From: Antedon mediterranea
Lineage: Eukaryota > Echinodermata > Crinoidea > Comatulida > Antedonidae
NCBI RefSeq assembly: GCF_964355755.1
Contig: NC_092670.1
Coordinates: forward strand, 39,729,795-39,793,794
Length of the DNA stretch: 64,000 nucleotides
Direction of reading: 5' to 3'
Shown: in pieces, positions 1 to 10,346 of the stretch
Layout of the letters: each line of letters opens with the position of its first letter
How positions within the stretch are numbered: the first letter of the stretch is position 1
Translations under genes and position numbers: made by a program
Notes under the pieces: generated by a model
Told to the model about the DNA's origin: nothing
The model's database searches: none
Seen by the model: the letters and a program-made list of their open reading frames with translations, nothing else

Positions 1-1262
1 GAATATTGATTTAAAAGTCAGTCACGATGGATATTAAAAATTTTAAAGAACTTACCTCTAAAGCTTGGAAAATGAATGATAAAATTCAGTTCGGCCTCCG
101 TACACCGGTAAATGAATAAAACGTTGGCAATAGAAAAGCAGTGTGGTGTATGCTTAGCCTGACTTAGCCGGTTTGTTTATTCAAAACTTCAAAATCAGCA
201 CCAAAACAAATCAAAGCACACGTCGGTAGGCCTAGTAGAGTACAGCGAGGTCTATAATAACTCCATTTTATCAAGAAGATTATTATAAGTTGAATGCTTA
301 ACATTCGTTACTTTTCAACATTCAGATCGATCTATTTATGTTCTATGACTGAGAGATCTCCGGTAATTAACAGAAGAACTGGCGTGTAAAAAGATTCCAA
401 AGTTCTGCTGATTAGTTCTCAACTTCTCTCCGCTCGCGATACAGTAGTAATTGCTAAAAATGCCCAACAAGACAAAGAACGTCTGTCTCCAAGCTGGAAA
501 ATGAGGGCGCTCTTTAATAAAAATGAGTTCTTTGCTAAAACTTCCAAGTTCATTATGAATAATGATCTTATTTGTTCGAAATTAATATTACTTGATAAAA
601 TGTCTTCTGATAATACGTTTCATTTCAGCAGTCAGAAAATAATTAATAAATAATTGATTAAACTAGTCGTTATCAATTCTAATCTAGTAACTAAAACAGG
701 ACACATTCTAATATAAATTTCTGTTCATATATTACTTTCTAAATAATTGCTTTATATATCATTAATATAACTACACAACTAATACTGTACATGAAACAAT
801 GATGCCAAAACCCACATCTGTAATAAATTGTATACAAACTATGTATACTGTAGTCAAATAGATTAGATAGATGGAGTTGCATAGCGTCGTGCTCATGTTT
901 GCCTCAATTACAAATCCTGTAATTAGTGTTTGTTGTCCTCAATTGCGATGATAACAAGACGACACTCCTGCCACAGTCATAGTTAGAGCCATAAAATCCC
1001 AAAGAAGATAATGTACTCATGCGATGTGGTTGTCATGTTGTATTCATGAATAATGAATAATTTTCAAATAAAAGAAATAAAAATCCTTTTCATGTCCATT
1101 TTAAAGGTTCAATAAAACAAAACTATATTTTGTATATTAAAAATTGTAGGTCAAAGTTAATCATGTTTAATGATTGTTCAACTCTTGTAGGTAACATATC
1201 CATAAGGATCCATGCTATGCTGTGCTATGTGTACAAGTGGTAACGCCAAGCTGGAGGCTGTG
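1..1262. other. Intergenic, downstream of PSMF1; possible exon at left edge
   Basis: No gene was recognised. AT-rich DNA follows the PSMF1 stop codon. Near the left edge a minus-strand splice-donor-like site (GTAAGT, read from plus-strand ACTTAC at about 50-55) borders sequence without a long open frame. It could be the donor of a 5' untranslated exon of a gene running off the left side, but this rests on one motif. Confidence 0.3.
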
Positions 1263-4048
1263 CTATGTGTACATATCATCAAATCCAGGAGGTGGTAAAT
1301 GGTCTGGATTTGGTGTTTGGTAGTTCATTATCGGTGCCACAGGATCAAATCTTGCTCCAGGAAGTCCTGATCCTCTGTGACAAAAACAATGAATATATAT
1401 AATCAATGAATACAGGAGTACTAATCAGTATTTGTTAGTTTTTACACTATAAAGCTCTGTCTACACTATTAAACTAGTTTGACAAAAAAAAGTGTTATGT
1501 GCCTAAATATGGTAGTGATATCCCCAAATATGGTAGTGGTATAACATCATCATGTCCATATATGGGCACATCATCATTATTTAAATATAATAATCGAAAG
1601 ATGGCACACATGATGATGAAATATATGATAGTTTCTTGTTTGTATTAGGTATGTCATACCTTGGCATCCTGTTTGGTAATGGTTGTATTCCCAATCCACT
1701 CCTTGCTGGATCCATTAACATACCAGACGAATGACTTGAAAATGGATCCAAGTCAGATACCCCAACAGAGAACGGGTCTAGACGAGGTACCCCCATAGAA
1801 TATGGGTCAGGTTGTCTGTGCGGTACACCTTGTCTACAAAAAAAAATAATATTTATATTTGTAAAGATCTGTCTACACTATCAAACTAGATTGACAAAAA
1901 AAGTGTAATGTGCTTAAATATTATGGAGATATGCCCAAATATGGTAGTGTTATGACATCATCATGTCCATATATGGGCACATCATCATGTCCATATATGG
2001 GCACATCACATTTTTTTTGTCACATAAAGTTTGATAGTGTAGATATAGCTTATGCTTCAATATACATCGGTAAGATTCCCACACACTGACTCATGGTAGA
2101 TTAGTTAGTATATACTCTATACAGAATCATATCACATGTGTAGTGTATCCTACCCGACAAAGTTATCATCAGTAAACATGTCTATGAAACAAACTTTATC
2201 TGGGTGAATAACGAAAGCTCTGTCTTCACTCACTATTATTAACAAATGTGATATGCCCAAATAAGGTAGTTATATGATGTCCTCGTGTCTTTTTATGGGC
2301 ACATCACATAAAGTTTGATAGTGTAAACAGAGCTTAAGTCTAAGCATGCCTATTGTTATGTGTCTACTTACCTATGAATATAATGTGAATCCTCTCTATT
2401 GTTTCTTGATTGTGAATCTTCCAGTAAACTGCTACTACAGTTTTCGCCTGATTTTTTCTTTTCTGTTTTAAACACTTGTGTCAGATTTTGTTCAAGTTCT
2501 TTTTGGAGCTTTGATAAGTTTTTGTATGTACTAAAAAAAATTATAAATCACTGGTTGGTATCAGCAAAAATAAATGTTTTTTCACCTAATTTATTATCAA
2601 CAAATTATGAAAGCATAATATTGCAAAATTATGTTATGTAGAAAGAAATATATAGTAAAAATTTGCGTATTTGGTAATAAATTTCAATAATGATGAGTTA
2701 TATATATACTGAGATACTGAATTCATGGTAAATAATATTGTAGAAAATTTATTAATTCAAACTTACCCTTCAAAACACCAATTGCTACTTTCATTAACAA
2801 AATTACTTGTTTCAAAGGACCAACTGCAGACCTTATCATCCTTTAATCTCTGGAAACAAGACACAAAACATTTATGAATTACACATTTTTACCAATAAAA
2901 TATTACTTTAAGATATATTGTCCCTTAAAACCTGAAAAATAAATATTAATAATATTAGACATGGATAGGCCATTTTGCAGTTTTAATAAAGTTATTCACT
3001 TCTGTAGAAAAATCAACAAAGATATTTATTTCACTTAAGACAAACTTAAGAAGCAGTTAATTATAATTAGGTATTTTCTTGCTTTAAATTACATTTTCAG
3101 GAAAATAATGTTGTTTTCGATCCAGTTTTTGGTCAAAGTGAATAATTTAATATTATGACATCATTAAAATGGCATAAAAACCAAAATATTTAAAAAAATA
3201 TATTTTTTAGGGGAGAATATATATTTAAAAACTGATAAAAAATGTCCAGGCTTAAAAACAAAGTTATCTTGATTAAAAATAATAATTAAAAATATTAATA
3301 CCTGGATGTTGACCAACAGAGTATCTTCAACTCGTAGTATTTTCAAGATGAAATCTTCAGTAGATTCTGACTGATACATTAATGTATACAAATCATTGTC
3401 ATTATTCCATCCGCCTGGTAGTAACTCACTCAGTTTTAGTGGAGTTTCATCTTCATTCTTAAAACATTTAGTCAACTGTGTAATTTAGTTTTTCTATTCT
3501 ATTGCAATATTACATCAAAATTAAAATGCATTACTCCAAAATATAAATGAAATAGCGTACTAGTCTTATAAGGTAGGCCTAGGTGGTGAGCATTATTTAG
3601 GCTAACCACAAATACTAATAGTAACTAGTGTATACCGTACGATTCTTTGGTCTAGGCTAATTCTTATACAAGTTAAATAATAATAATACTTAGAGGCTAC
3701 TGTAGATAATATTATGCCATCTCTAAAACATGCAATTATGCAATACAAGATATTGGCTATGCCCTACTTAGTGGGGATTTCCCCGGGCGACCTTAACTAG
3801 CCTAGGCCTAGCCTAGCCTAACCTAGCATACATACTAGGCCGGCTAGGCCTGGGTGGGTAGGGGTTCGGACGGATCCGGGACTAGCCTCTAGGCTATTTA
3901 GATAAGAACAAAAACTTACATTTAATAAACCTTTACACTTGTATTGATTCTGTAATAAACACCAGTGTAAAAAACAAACTGACGCGTCGTATTTTGACCG
4001 AACATTTGACGCAGCAAACAAAACTTCCAGACCGATGAATTTCTCCAT
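1263..4048 (-). CDS. PSMF1: PSMF1, proteasome inhibitor PI31 subunit (6 exons, complete)
   Basis: PI31 binds 20S proteasomes and modulates their activity and assembly. Exons read on the minus strand: 3920-4048, 3302-3475, 2767-2849, 2372-2530, 1660-1833, 1263-1374. All junctions are GT-AG, phases agree, and the product is 276 aa (human about 271). Exons 1-3 encode the N-terminal FP domain, with GLEVLF, a CFLHW block and SELLPGGWNNDNDLY. The C-terminal half is the proline-rich proteasome-binding part: repeated DPF motifs (RLDPFSVG, DLDPFS), GMLMDPARSG, LPNRMP, and the tail PDHLPPPGFDDMY. The start is the ATG at 4048, directly before the conserved GLEVLF. Introns contain several MITEs. A 28-nt exon-like segment at 2154-2181 is not used in this model because it brings in an immediate stop. 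An exon 1 relic lies at 15104-15250. Identity is firm; splice sites are inferred from sequence. Confidence 0.93.
1452..1578. repeat. Palindromic MITE (GCTCTGTCTACACTAT family), partial
   Basis: Begins with AAGCTCTGTCTACACTAT and contains the family core, ATATGGTAGTG followed by CATCATCATGTCCATATATG. The right inverted terminus is missing. It lies in the last intron of PSMF1. Other copies are at 1864-2050, 2216-2335 and 28863-29002. Confidence 0.65.
1864..2050. repeat. Palindromic MITE (GCTCTGTCTACACTAT family), full length
   Basis: Left terminus GTCTACACTATCAAACTAG is mirrored at the right end by AGTTTGATAGTGTAGA. The centre has a duplicated CATCATGTCCATATATGGGC block. Non-autonomous, with no coding capacity, in a PSMF1 intron. 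Confidence 0.75.
2154..2181 (-). other. Exon-like 28-nt segment in a PSMF1 intron
   Basis: On the minus strand an AG acceptor (TTTCATAG) and a GTAGGA donor bracket 28 nt. Splicing it between the flanking exons would give an immediate TGA and a frameshift, whereas skipping it keeps the frame and the conserved protein. It is either chance or a poison exon. Confidence 0.2.
2216..2335. repeat. Palindromic MITE (GCTCTGTCTACACTAT family)
   Basis: Third copy in PSMF1, with AAGCTCTGTCTTCACTCACT at the left and AGTTTGATAGTGTAAACAGA at the right. It is shorter in the centre than the 1864-2050 copy. Confidence 0.65.
2908..3229. repeat. MITE of the AAGATGTATTGTCCCC family
   Basis: A diverged 0.3-kb copy in PSMF1 intron 2. 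It shares the internal landmarks of the family: TAGGCCATTTTGCAGTTTTA, GTTATTCACTTCTGTAG, a TTCACTTA block, TTAAAATGGCATA and a GGG-rich 3' end. Other copies are at 7138-8569, 14633-14702, 31808-32118 and 47709-48050. Confidence 0.7.
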
Positions 4049-4502
4049 CTTTTGTTTTCTTTTTTAAAAGGGAAGCGTGCCCTCATCGTCCATAATTATG
4101 ATTTTATATGTAAAAACAATATTATATTCTTTGATGTAAATGACTAAACTTTACCCGAGTGCGCTTCCCAGTCGTAGTGATTCAAAATGTACCAACAATT
4201 TATGTTTACTCATTGTTAATGTTAGGTTTTCACTAGAATGTTGCCATTGCTACCGTTTTTTAAAAAACAACAAACTATATTATTACAAAAATATACAATT
4301 GGTGTATTATTCTGAAAATACACATTTTATTTTTGCACAACAATTTTCAAATTCTTATGGTATGTTTATATTGATATTTGTTTTCAGGCATTTTGTTAGG
4401 CTTAACAAATCAAAATTTAAAATTCCATAACCGCATGTAATTTTTTTTTTTAATTTAGCCCTACTGTACACTGTTGGTTTGGCAACAGTGGCGTATCCAG
4501 TG
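4049..4502. other. PSMF1 upstream region
   Basis: Probable promoter side of PSMF1. No TATA box or other motif stands out. Parts, including TTCAGGCATTTTGTTAGGCT, recur at about 15250-15540 next to the PSMF1 exon 1 relic, so this upstream DNA was included in the duplicated segment. Confidence 0.4.
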
Positions 4503-4909
4503 GAGGGGCCGGGGGCGATTTTTTTTTTCGTACATAAGTTGGGGACCCCCTCATGAAACGTCACAAAATAAACATGAATAATTCATCAGTTAAATTTTCT
4601 TGTTCCGTGTGCACCCAAGCGTATAGCAACAAGAAGTGATTACACAAGTGCGCTACGATTCTAGGCCTATCTCCGCTGTTGTTGCGGCGTACGATTTCAT
4701 AATAGAATAGCGGCGTTTTGTGTGGATTGTCGAAATAATCAGCCTTTAGTTTATGGTGTTTTTAAAATAATTTATTACTAAAGAATTACTTGTTAAAATT
4801 ATAGTTTCTATTAATACTATTAGGCCTAATTATTAGTCTCTAAACCCATGTCTATTCTAGTAGTAGCTGTGTGGGTGTGTGTGACGTGTGTGTGTTAGGT
4901 ATGACCAAA

Positions 4910-4936
4910 GATAGTTACACTATCTTTGGTATGACA
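4910..4936. repeat. Short perfect hairpin
   Basis: ACCAAAGATAG and CTATCTTTGGT flank a 5-nt loop beside a GT-rich run. No function is inferred. Confidence 0.5.
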
Positions 4937-5076
4937 CAATCCGAGTAATAAGTCAGCAAAATTAAACAATAAACATTACACAAAAATACATTTTTTATTC
5001 TCGTGGGTCAAATCTTCCCATCTCATGTGTTCATATATACGCGCATTTTTAAAGTTCCTTTGAGTACGTGTTATGC

Positions 5077-5210
5077 GCAATTTGAACGATTTGCGCAATT
5101 TGAAATTGCGCAAAAAAAATCCTTGCGCAATTTGAATTGAAACATGTGTTTCAAATTGCGCAAGCAACGTATTAAATTGCGCAAGTAATCTGCAAATTGC
5201 GCAAGGTTTT
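5077..5210. repeat. TTGCGCAA palindrome cluster, left
   Basis: Six to seven TGCGCAA cores are separated by AATTTGAAATT or similar AT spacers, so neighbouring cores can pair. The order is the reverse complement of that in the right cluster (shared TTATGCGCAATTTGAACGAT). Confidence 0.75.
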
Positions 5211-5589
5211 TCGACAGATTGTGAAATCATGCACACCCATATTTTTATAGTAATTTCTAAGAATGATTCAAAATTAAAGATAAATATCGCATTTCCTTAT
5301 TTTAGTAGTGCAAATATTGTTATAAGTTAGCATACCGTCGAAGAACCGACGAAGGAAAACGAAGCGGTGGTATTCCACCAGGCGGGCGCGGCGCGGGCGG
5401 CCGGCTATACTACTCTAGCCTAGCTAGGGTCTGGACTACTGATACTGACTAGGTTACATGGCCTAGCTTAAACTAATATTAAAAACTTAAAAAGTGAGTA
5501 TTAACATTATCTTCATTGAAATGGTCTTATTCTAAATTTTAAACTCCTCTGCCTAGGCCTAGCCTAGCCATGTATGGGAAAATTTACAG

Positions 5590-5815
5590 TTCGTTTTCAA
5601 ATTGCGCAAAGGTGTCATATTGCGCAAGAACTATCTTGCGCAATTTACAAATTGTGCAGCGCAATTTAAAATTGCGCAAAGATTTTCTTGCGCAATTTGA
5701 AATTGCGCAAGTTGATTGCGCAATTTGAAATTGCGCAAAAAAATCCTTGCGCAATTTTAAATTGCGCAAGAATTCTTTGCGCAATTTCAAATTGCGCAAA
5801 TCGTTCAAATCGCGC
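5590..5815. repeat. TTGCGCAA palindrome cluster, right
   Basis: About a dozen GCGCAA/TTGCGC cores, most joined through AATTTGAAATT, AATTTCAAATT or AATTTTAAATT, give a run of self-complementary units of about 23 bp. Minus-strand open frames across it are repetitive translation, not genes. Confidence 0.8.
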
Positions 5816-6213
5816 ATAACACATGCATATTGTTTGATAATAAAATAGCAGAATTAAAAAAAATACAGTACACAATTATACACATTCTTTATTCTTGTGG
5901 GTCTAAGCTTTCTTTGGGCTATGTCCAATGAATTACTACTTAGTTTAATGTCTTGCCTAGCTGTCGATTAGCCTCGACTCGACACATTTTGTGTGAAGAA
6001 GAGTGCGCGAAGGCAATCACGTGAATTGACTTAGAATCCTAGGCCTACTGTAGAAAGTATCGTATCGCAGTTGTGTAATCACTTCTTGTTGCTATACGCT
6101 TGGGTGCACACGGAACAACAAATTTAACTGATGAATTATTCATGTTTATTTTGTGACGTTTCATGAGGGGTCCCCAACTTATGTACGAAAAAAAAAATCG
6201 CGGGCCGGGGCCC

Positions 6214-7137
6214 GATTTGGTGTCCGTCGGCACATCATCGCGTCCGTCGTCGGCAAACAAAGGTGCCGGGGAAAAAAAATAAAGTTAGGCAAATAACAAT
6301 AAACTATTAATTATTCTGACAATAATTGAACTGTAAACAATTCTTTTGAGTGTTTGTTTATTTACATATCATATTATTCCATTTTTTATTTTCATTACAT
6401 CTAACCAAACACGTATAAAATGGTTAAAATATCTTTTCATCTAGCACGTACGGCCGTACGCGCTAGATTGTTTACTAAAAAGTCTGTGAACGGTCCGCCG
6501 CTGACCTTACCCTATTCAACCTTGTTTTTGCAGTTGAGCCTATCATGACCTGGGATTGGTATGTCTTCCTAGTAGTTGAGCTACTTCATCAGTGAGACTA
6601 AATCTCTTATTCGTCATGTTATTTTGCTTTTTCTTTTTAATTTTGCTTTGGATGCACCGTTAGGTATTGTCTAACGTGTGCCACTGTTACACAATTGTGA
6701 TTCCATTAAATTGTATTGTATTGTATTGTATCCTACGCTAAGATTATATAGTTCCACATGCCATGTGCTTTTTTCTCTACGATATATTTATTATAAGTGC
6801 CAAAAACCCGTTTTTTTCTCGATATGAGGCCTTATTATTCAAATTTTTTAAAGAAAAAGCACACATACCATAACAAATATCCATGTACATTTCATTTTTT
6901 GGAACAGAATATTCCGTGATATAACTACAAAGCCACCATTTTGTGAGATAATGTCATCGTAAGCCAATCAACGCTGAGCTTTCCCGTGATTGACATTCTG
7001 GCTGATTTGATTTTATTGGTTGATGCGAATCACCGAATGTTTTCTCTCGCGCGTGTACAGTAGGCCTACCATGAACTCACATGGTCTCTCTGATCGTTAC
7101 TACAAAGAGTTAGAGCAATGAATTTATCCGAATTCAG
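6214..7137. other. Non-coding gap
   Basis: No gene was recognised. It contains a short (ATTGT)n run near 6708-6732 and a perfect GTACGGCCGTAC palindrome near 6450. Confidence 0.4.
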
Positions 7138-8569
7138 TTAAAGATGTATTGTCCCCGAAAAATTAAATCAGACTTTGAATGGGTGTCACGAAACCTAAGA
7201 CCACGAAAGCTCAGACCCCCTAATAAGACCTAAGATCACGAAATCTAAGACCCAACACCTAAGATTACAAATACTAAGATATAGGCCTACTACAGCTTAA
7301 AAACAATACTTGTTTATCCATACATAATTTTAAACTAAGTAGGTTTCATTTATTACCATAAATATAATTTAATACTACCGCAAAACATAGATAAACTCAC
7401 ATTATTTTCGCCCGTTGAGTAAATGTATATTTTTTCTTTACAACAAACAAACTTGACGGGTTGTTTGTTGGTATATATTTACTCCATTGTGTTGGTTCAG
7501 AGGATGTTTTTCTTACGCACCTGCCTTTCTTGTATTTTGACTCCAAATTTGTTGACTAACTTTATCCTGAACACCACACTTTAAAATTAGGACTTATAAG
7601 TACTTTCAGAAGGAGAAACACATAATAACAAATAAATAAATCCTTTAAATTGATGATTTTACAGATGTGTTTCTTTGTATACTGTAATACTAATGTAACT
7701 CATCGAGCTCCCCATGCTCAATGTTTTTGTTTCTATGGAGCGCCAAAAGAGCAACAATAATAGTACAAGTATAAAAACAGAAAGAAAACGAAACAAAAAA
7801 ACTTATCATGATTTTTAAATAAAAATTTATTTGCCAGTATTTATTTCTTCGTACTTGCATGATTATACTATTATCATTACAATTTTAATTTTACATTGTT
7901 CCATCTACACTCTAGATGGACTCCACAGAGTTTTCAGCCCTCTATATAATTTTTGCTCTTTTGACGTTCCATAGAAACAAAAACATTGAACATGGCCCAT
8001 GGGGTAGGCCTACTGTACTGTAGGCTAGTCATTTTGTGTGCGAGAAAAACGTCTGTAAAATCATCAATTTAAAAATGTATTTGTTACTTTTTATGTGATT
8101 CTTTTTCATGAAAGTGCCAATTCTAAGGTGTGGTATTCAGAATAAATGTTGGGAGTTAAAATACAAGGCAGGTGCGAAAGATAAATATTTGTAATCTTAG
8201 GTGTTGGGTCTTAGCTTTCGTGATCTTAGGTCTTAGGGGGTCTGAGCTTTCGTGGTCTTAGGTTTCGTGACACCCGACTTTGAATAGGTTATTTTGTAGT
8301 TTTAAAGAAGTGATCACTCCCGTAGGAAAAAAAACGGAAAAAAATAATGTTTTCACTTATAAAATAACATGATAAATTCATCCAAAAATCCATTGGCTGG
8401 CAGCTAATTTGACCATTTTTTGCTTTAAATTCCAGTTTTTTCAGGTAAATAAAAAATTTTCAATCGAATTTTTGATCGAATTCACTAACTATTATGTGAC
8501 ATTAAAATGGCATATTCAACAACAAAAAATAAAAAAAAAATATTTTTCAGGGGGACAATACATCTTTAA
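7138..8569. repeat. MITE of the AAGATGTATTGTCCCC family, split by a nested insertion
   Basis: Starts TTAAAGATGTATTGTCCCC and ends with the inverted terminus GGGGACAATACATCTTTAA. Removing the element at 7181-8275 and one copy of its target duplication leaves a MITE of about 330 bp. TTAA at both ends suggests a TTAA-type target site. Confidence 0.8.
7181..8275. mobile_element. Foldback (Mutator-like) element with 10-bp target duplication
   Basis: The inverted termini read GGGTGTCACGAAACCTAAGA inward from both sides. GACTTTGAAT directly abuts the left end (7171-7180) and the right end (8276-8285) as a 10-bp target duplication. Nearly the whole 1095 bp is one imperfect palindrome: segments around 7560-7740 are the inverted complement of about 7950-8150, with a hinge near 7800-7900. 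No transposase is encoded. A 9-10-bp duplication with long inverted repeats fits Mutator-like or foldback elements; the superfamily call is inference. Confidence 0.8.
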
Positions 8570-10121
8570 GTAAACAACTTTATATATTTTATAAGCATTT
8601 ATTAACATGTTTTATTGATATTTGCAATGGTAATATATAAAATAAATTACTAAAAAACGTAATTATATGTAATTACTTTAACCAAAAATGGCGTAGTTAA
8701 TAGAATTGTCGACTGGGCCGCAAATTGTTTTACTTCTTTCGTTGGCTAAAAACGATCATTTTCGGCGATGTTTTAGACCCTATATTTCGAAAAACTACAA
8801 GTCAGATTTTCGTAATTTTTTCTTTATTGTAATATTAATACAACATACTAACAGATAATGTTTAATTTGGTTCTAATTTTGCATCGTTATCAAGACAACA
8901 TGACTATAATGCAATCCTAGAACATATATTGATCAGGTGTATGTACAGGTAATGACACTAATTTTGTCGGCAAATTGGCAATTCCCGAATCCTGAATACG
9001 GCACTGGTTGGCAATTCAATTATAAAAACCTTGTAGCATTTTTGTTTGTTTTTCTAATTTTGTTGTGGATGTTTTTGGAAAATTACTTCCATTTATTGTC
9101 ATTTGCATATAAATACATAGAAATTATGTTTGCTCTGATAAGCAGCCTAAATGAAAGACTAACAAACACAGTTAAAGTATCACATCACTCTCGTACGGTA
9201 TACTGACAAGCATTCAGTGCATGATTGGCAGCTGGATAAAAGCTGTCATGAAACCTAATATTTGTCTACCGCTACATACCACTCCAAATACATTATGCAT
9301 GAAATGAATAGAATATTGCAATATAGAATGTGTTTTCTTAATTAATCATCGATTTTCAAAAACGGATTCAATAGAACTCTGATCATTTCCAATCGTGGAG
9401 GTATCCAATGACACGTGATGCATACTTACAACACGTTGTAGATCTGACTTTACTTGTGGCCCCTGTGCACCACACAACAAACAACAGTACACCTTCAATG
9501 AAAGTTACATAATGAAAGCTTATTATGCCTACTCAAGTCAGTAAAAAAAAGATTATTATGGCTACTCAAGTCAGTAAAAAAAATTGACTTTGGTTTTCCC
9601 ACGTCCTTGGGATCCATTTAGTCACCTATAATAAAAATATTCGGCAGATTACTGCTATCATGTAAATAGCACAGAAACAACAATAACATGGACCGTAAAT
9701 TGTAGGTCCATGGTAAAAATAAGGAATTGTGTGCCCAACAATATAGATAGACAATACAGGATTTGAATTCCATCCATTCATACACTAATTATTTGGTACG
9801 GTTGGTTGACCGCCTTCGTACATTAGTTTTATGAAGTCCCCACGCAAAATACAAGTTTGAATACGTTTTTCAATTACTACTCTGTAATATAACAAACGTT
9901 GACAGAAATACTTTGTATCATTGTCAACTCAATGAATGTACAGTATATAACAAAAAAAGTTTGATATGATGCACTTTACTCCTACTACTTTTAGGCCTAG
10001 GTTTTAAAATGGCTGGAATATATTTTTAATTCTATGCCTAGATTATATATTAAGTGTGGTGAGAGCAAGTGGATGTGGCACTTTAACCACTTGTTGGACG
10101 CAACGTACTTGTGATTGCTAA
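8570..10121. other. Non-coding gap downstream of PTCHD copy A
   Basis: No gene was recognised. An 89-codon frame at 8937-9206 has no known motif. From about 9600 on, blocks match the region left of copy B (about 15830-16300), showing that the duplication includes downstream flank. Confidence 0.4.
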
Positions 10122-10275
10122 AGCTTGGTTCTCACTAGAGACGTAACGCAACAACGTAACGTAAGTGATTTGACCAATCACAAGTGATGGATTATTCAAA
10201 CAGTGGCTTGTCATTGGTCAACTCGCTTGCGTTGCGCGTACATCCTTGCGTTGCGTCCCAGTGGGAGAACCAAGC
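10122..10275. repeat. Short palindromic MITE (CTTGGTTCTCACTAG)
   Basis: CTTGGTTCTCACTAG with GTAACGCAACAACG at the left mirrors TTGCGTTGCGTCCCAGTGGG then AGAACCAAG at the right. A degraded relative lies about 16374-16481 left of copy B. Confidence 0.65.
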
Positions 10276-10346
10276 TATGGTGGGAATCAAGCCTTAGTGA
10301 TGAGTGGTATTAAAATAGATTTTAAGTACTGTAATTATTTTTTAAT

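Larger units (their letters stand above)
4503..6213. mobile_element. Foldback-type element with long inverted repeats and TTGCGCAA palindrome clusters
   Basis: The arm at about 4503-4665 (GGGGCCGGGGGCGATTTTTT, then TACATAAGTTGGGGACCCC) returns as its reverse complement at about 6052-6213. The interior holds two clusters of the palindrome TTGCGCAATTTGAAATTGCG (5077-5210 and 5590-5815), themselves arranged as inverted copies. A GC-rich stretch lies at 5340-5405. No transposase frame is visible; apparent reading frames here are made of the repeat. The CAGTGGCGTATCCAG just left of the arm resembles a transposon terminus, but no matching right terminus or target duplication was found. The superfamily is unknown. 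Confidence 0.6.

Noticed and set aside
5584-5875. Overlapping minus-strand frames rich in AQF and LRK repeats
   Set aside because: They are translations of the TTGCGCAATTTGAAATTGCG palindrome array, with no start context or domain.
8937-9206. 89-codon plus-strand frame with a hydrophobic middle
   Set aside because: AT-rich sequence gives hydrophobic codons by chance; no family, splice context or copy supports it.
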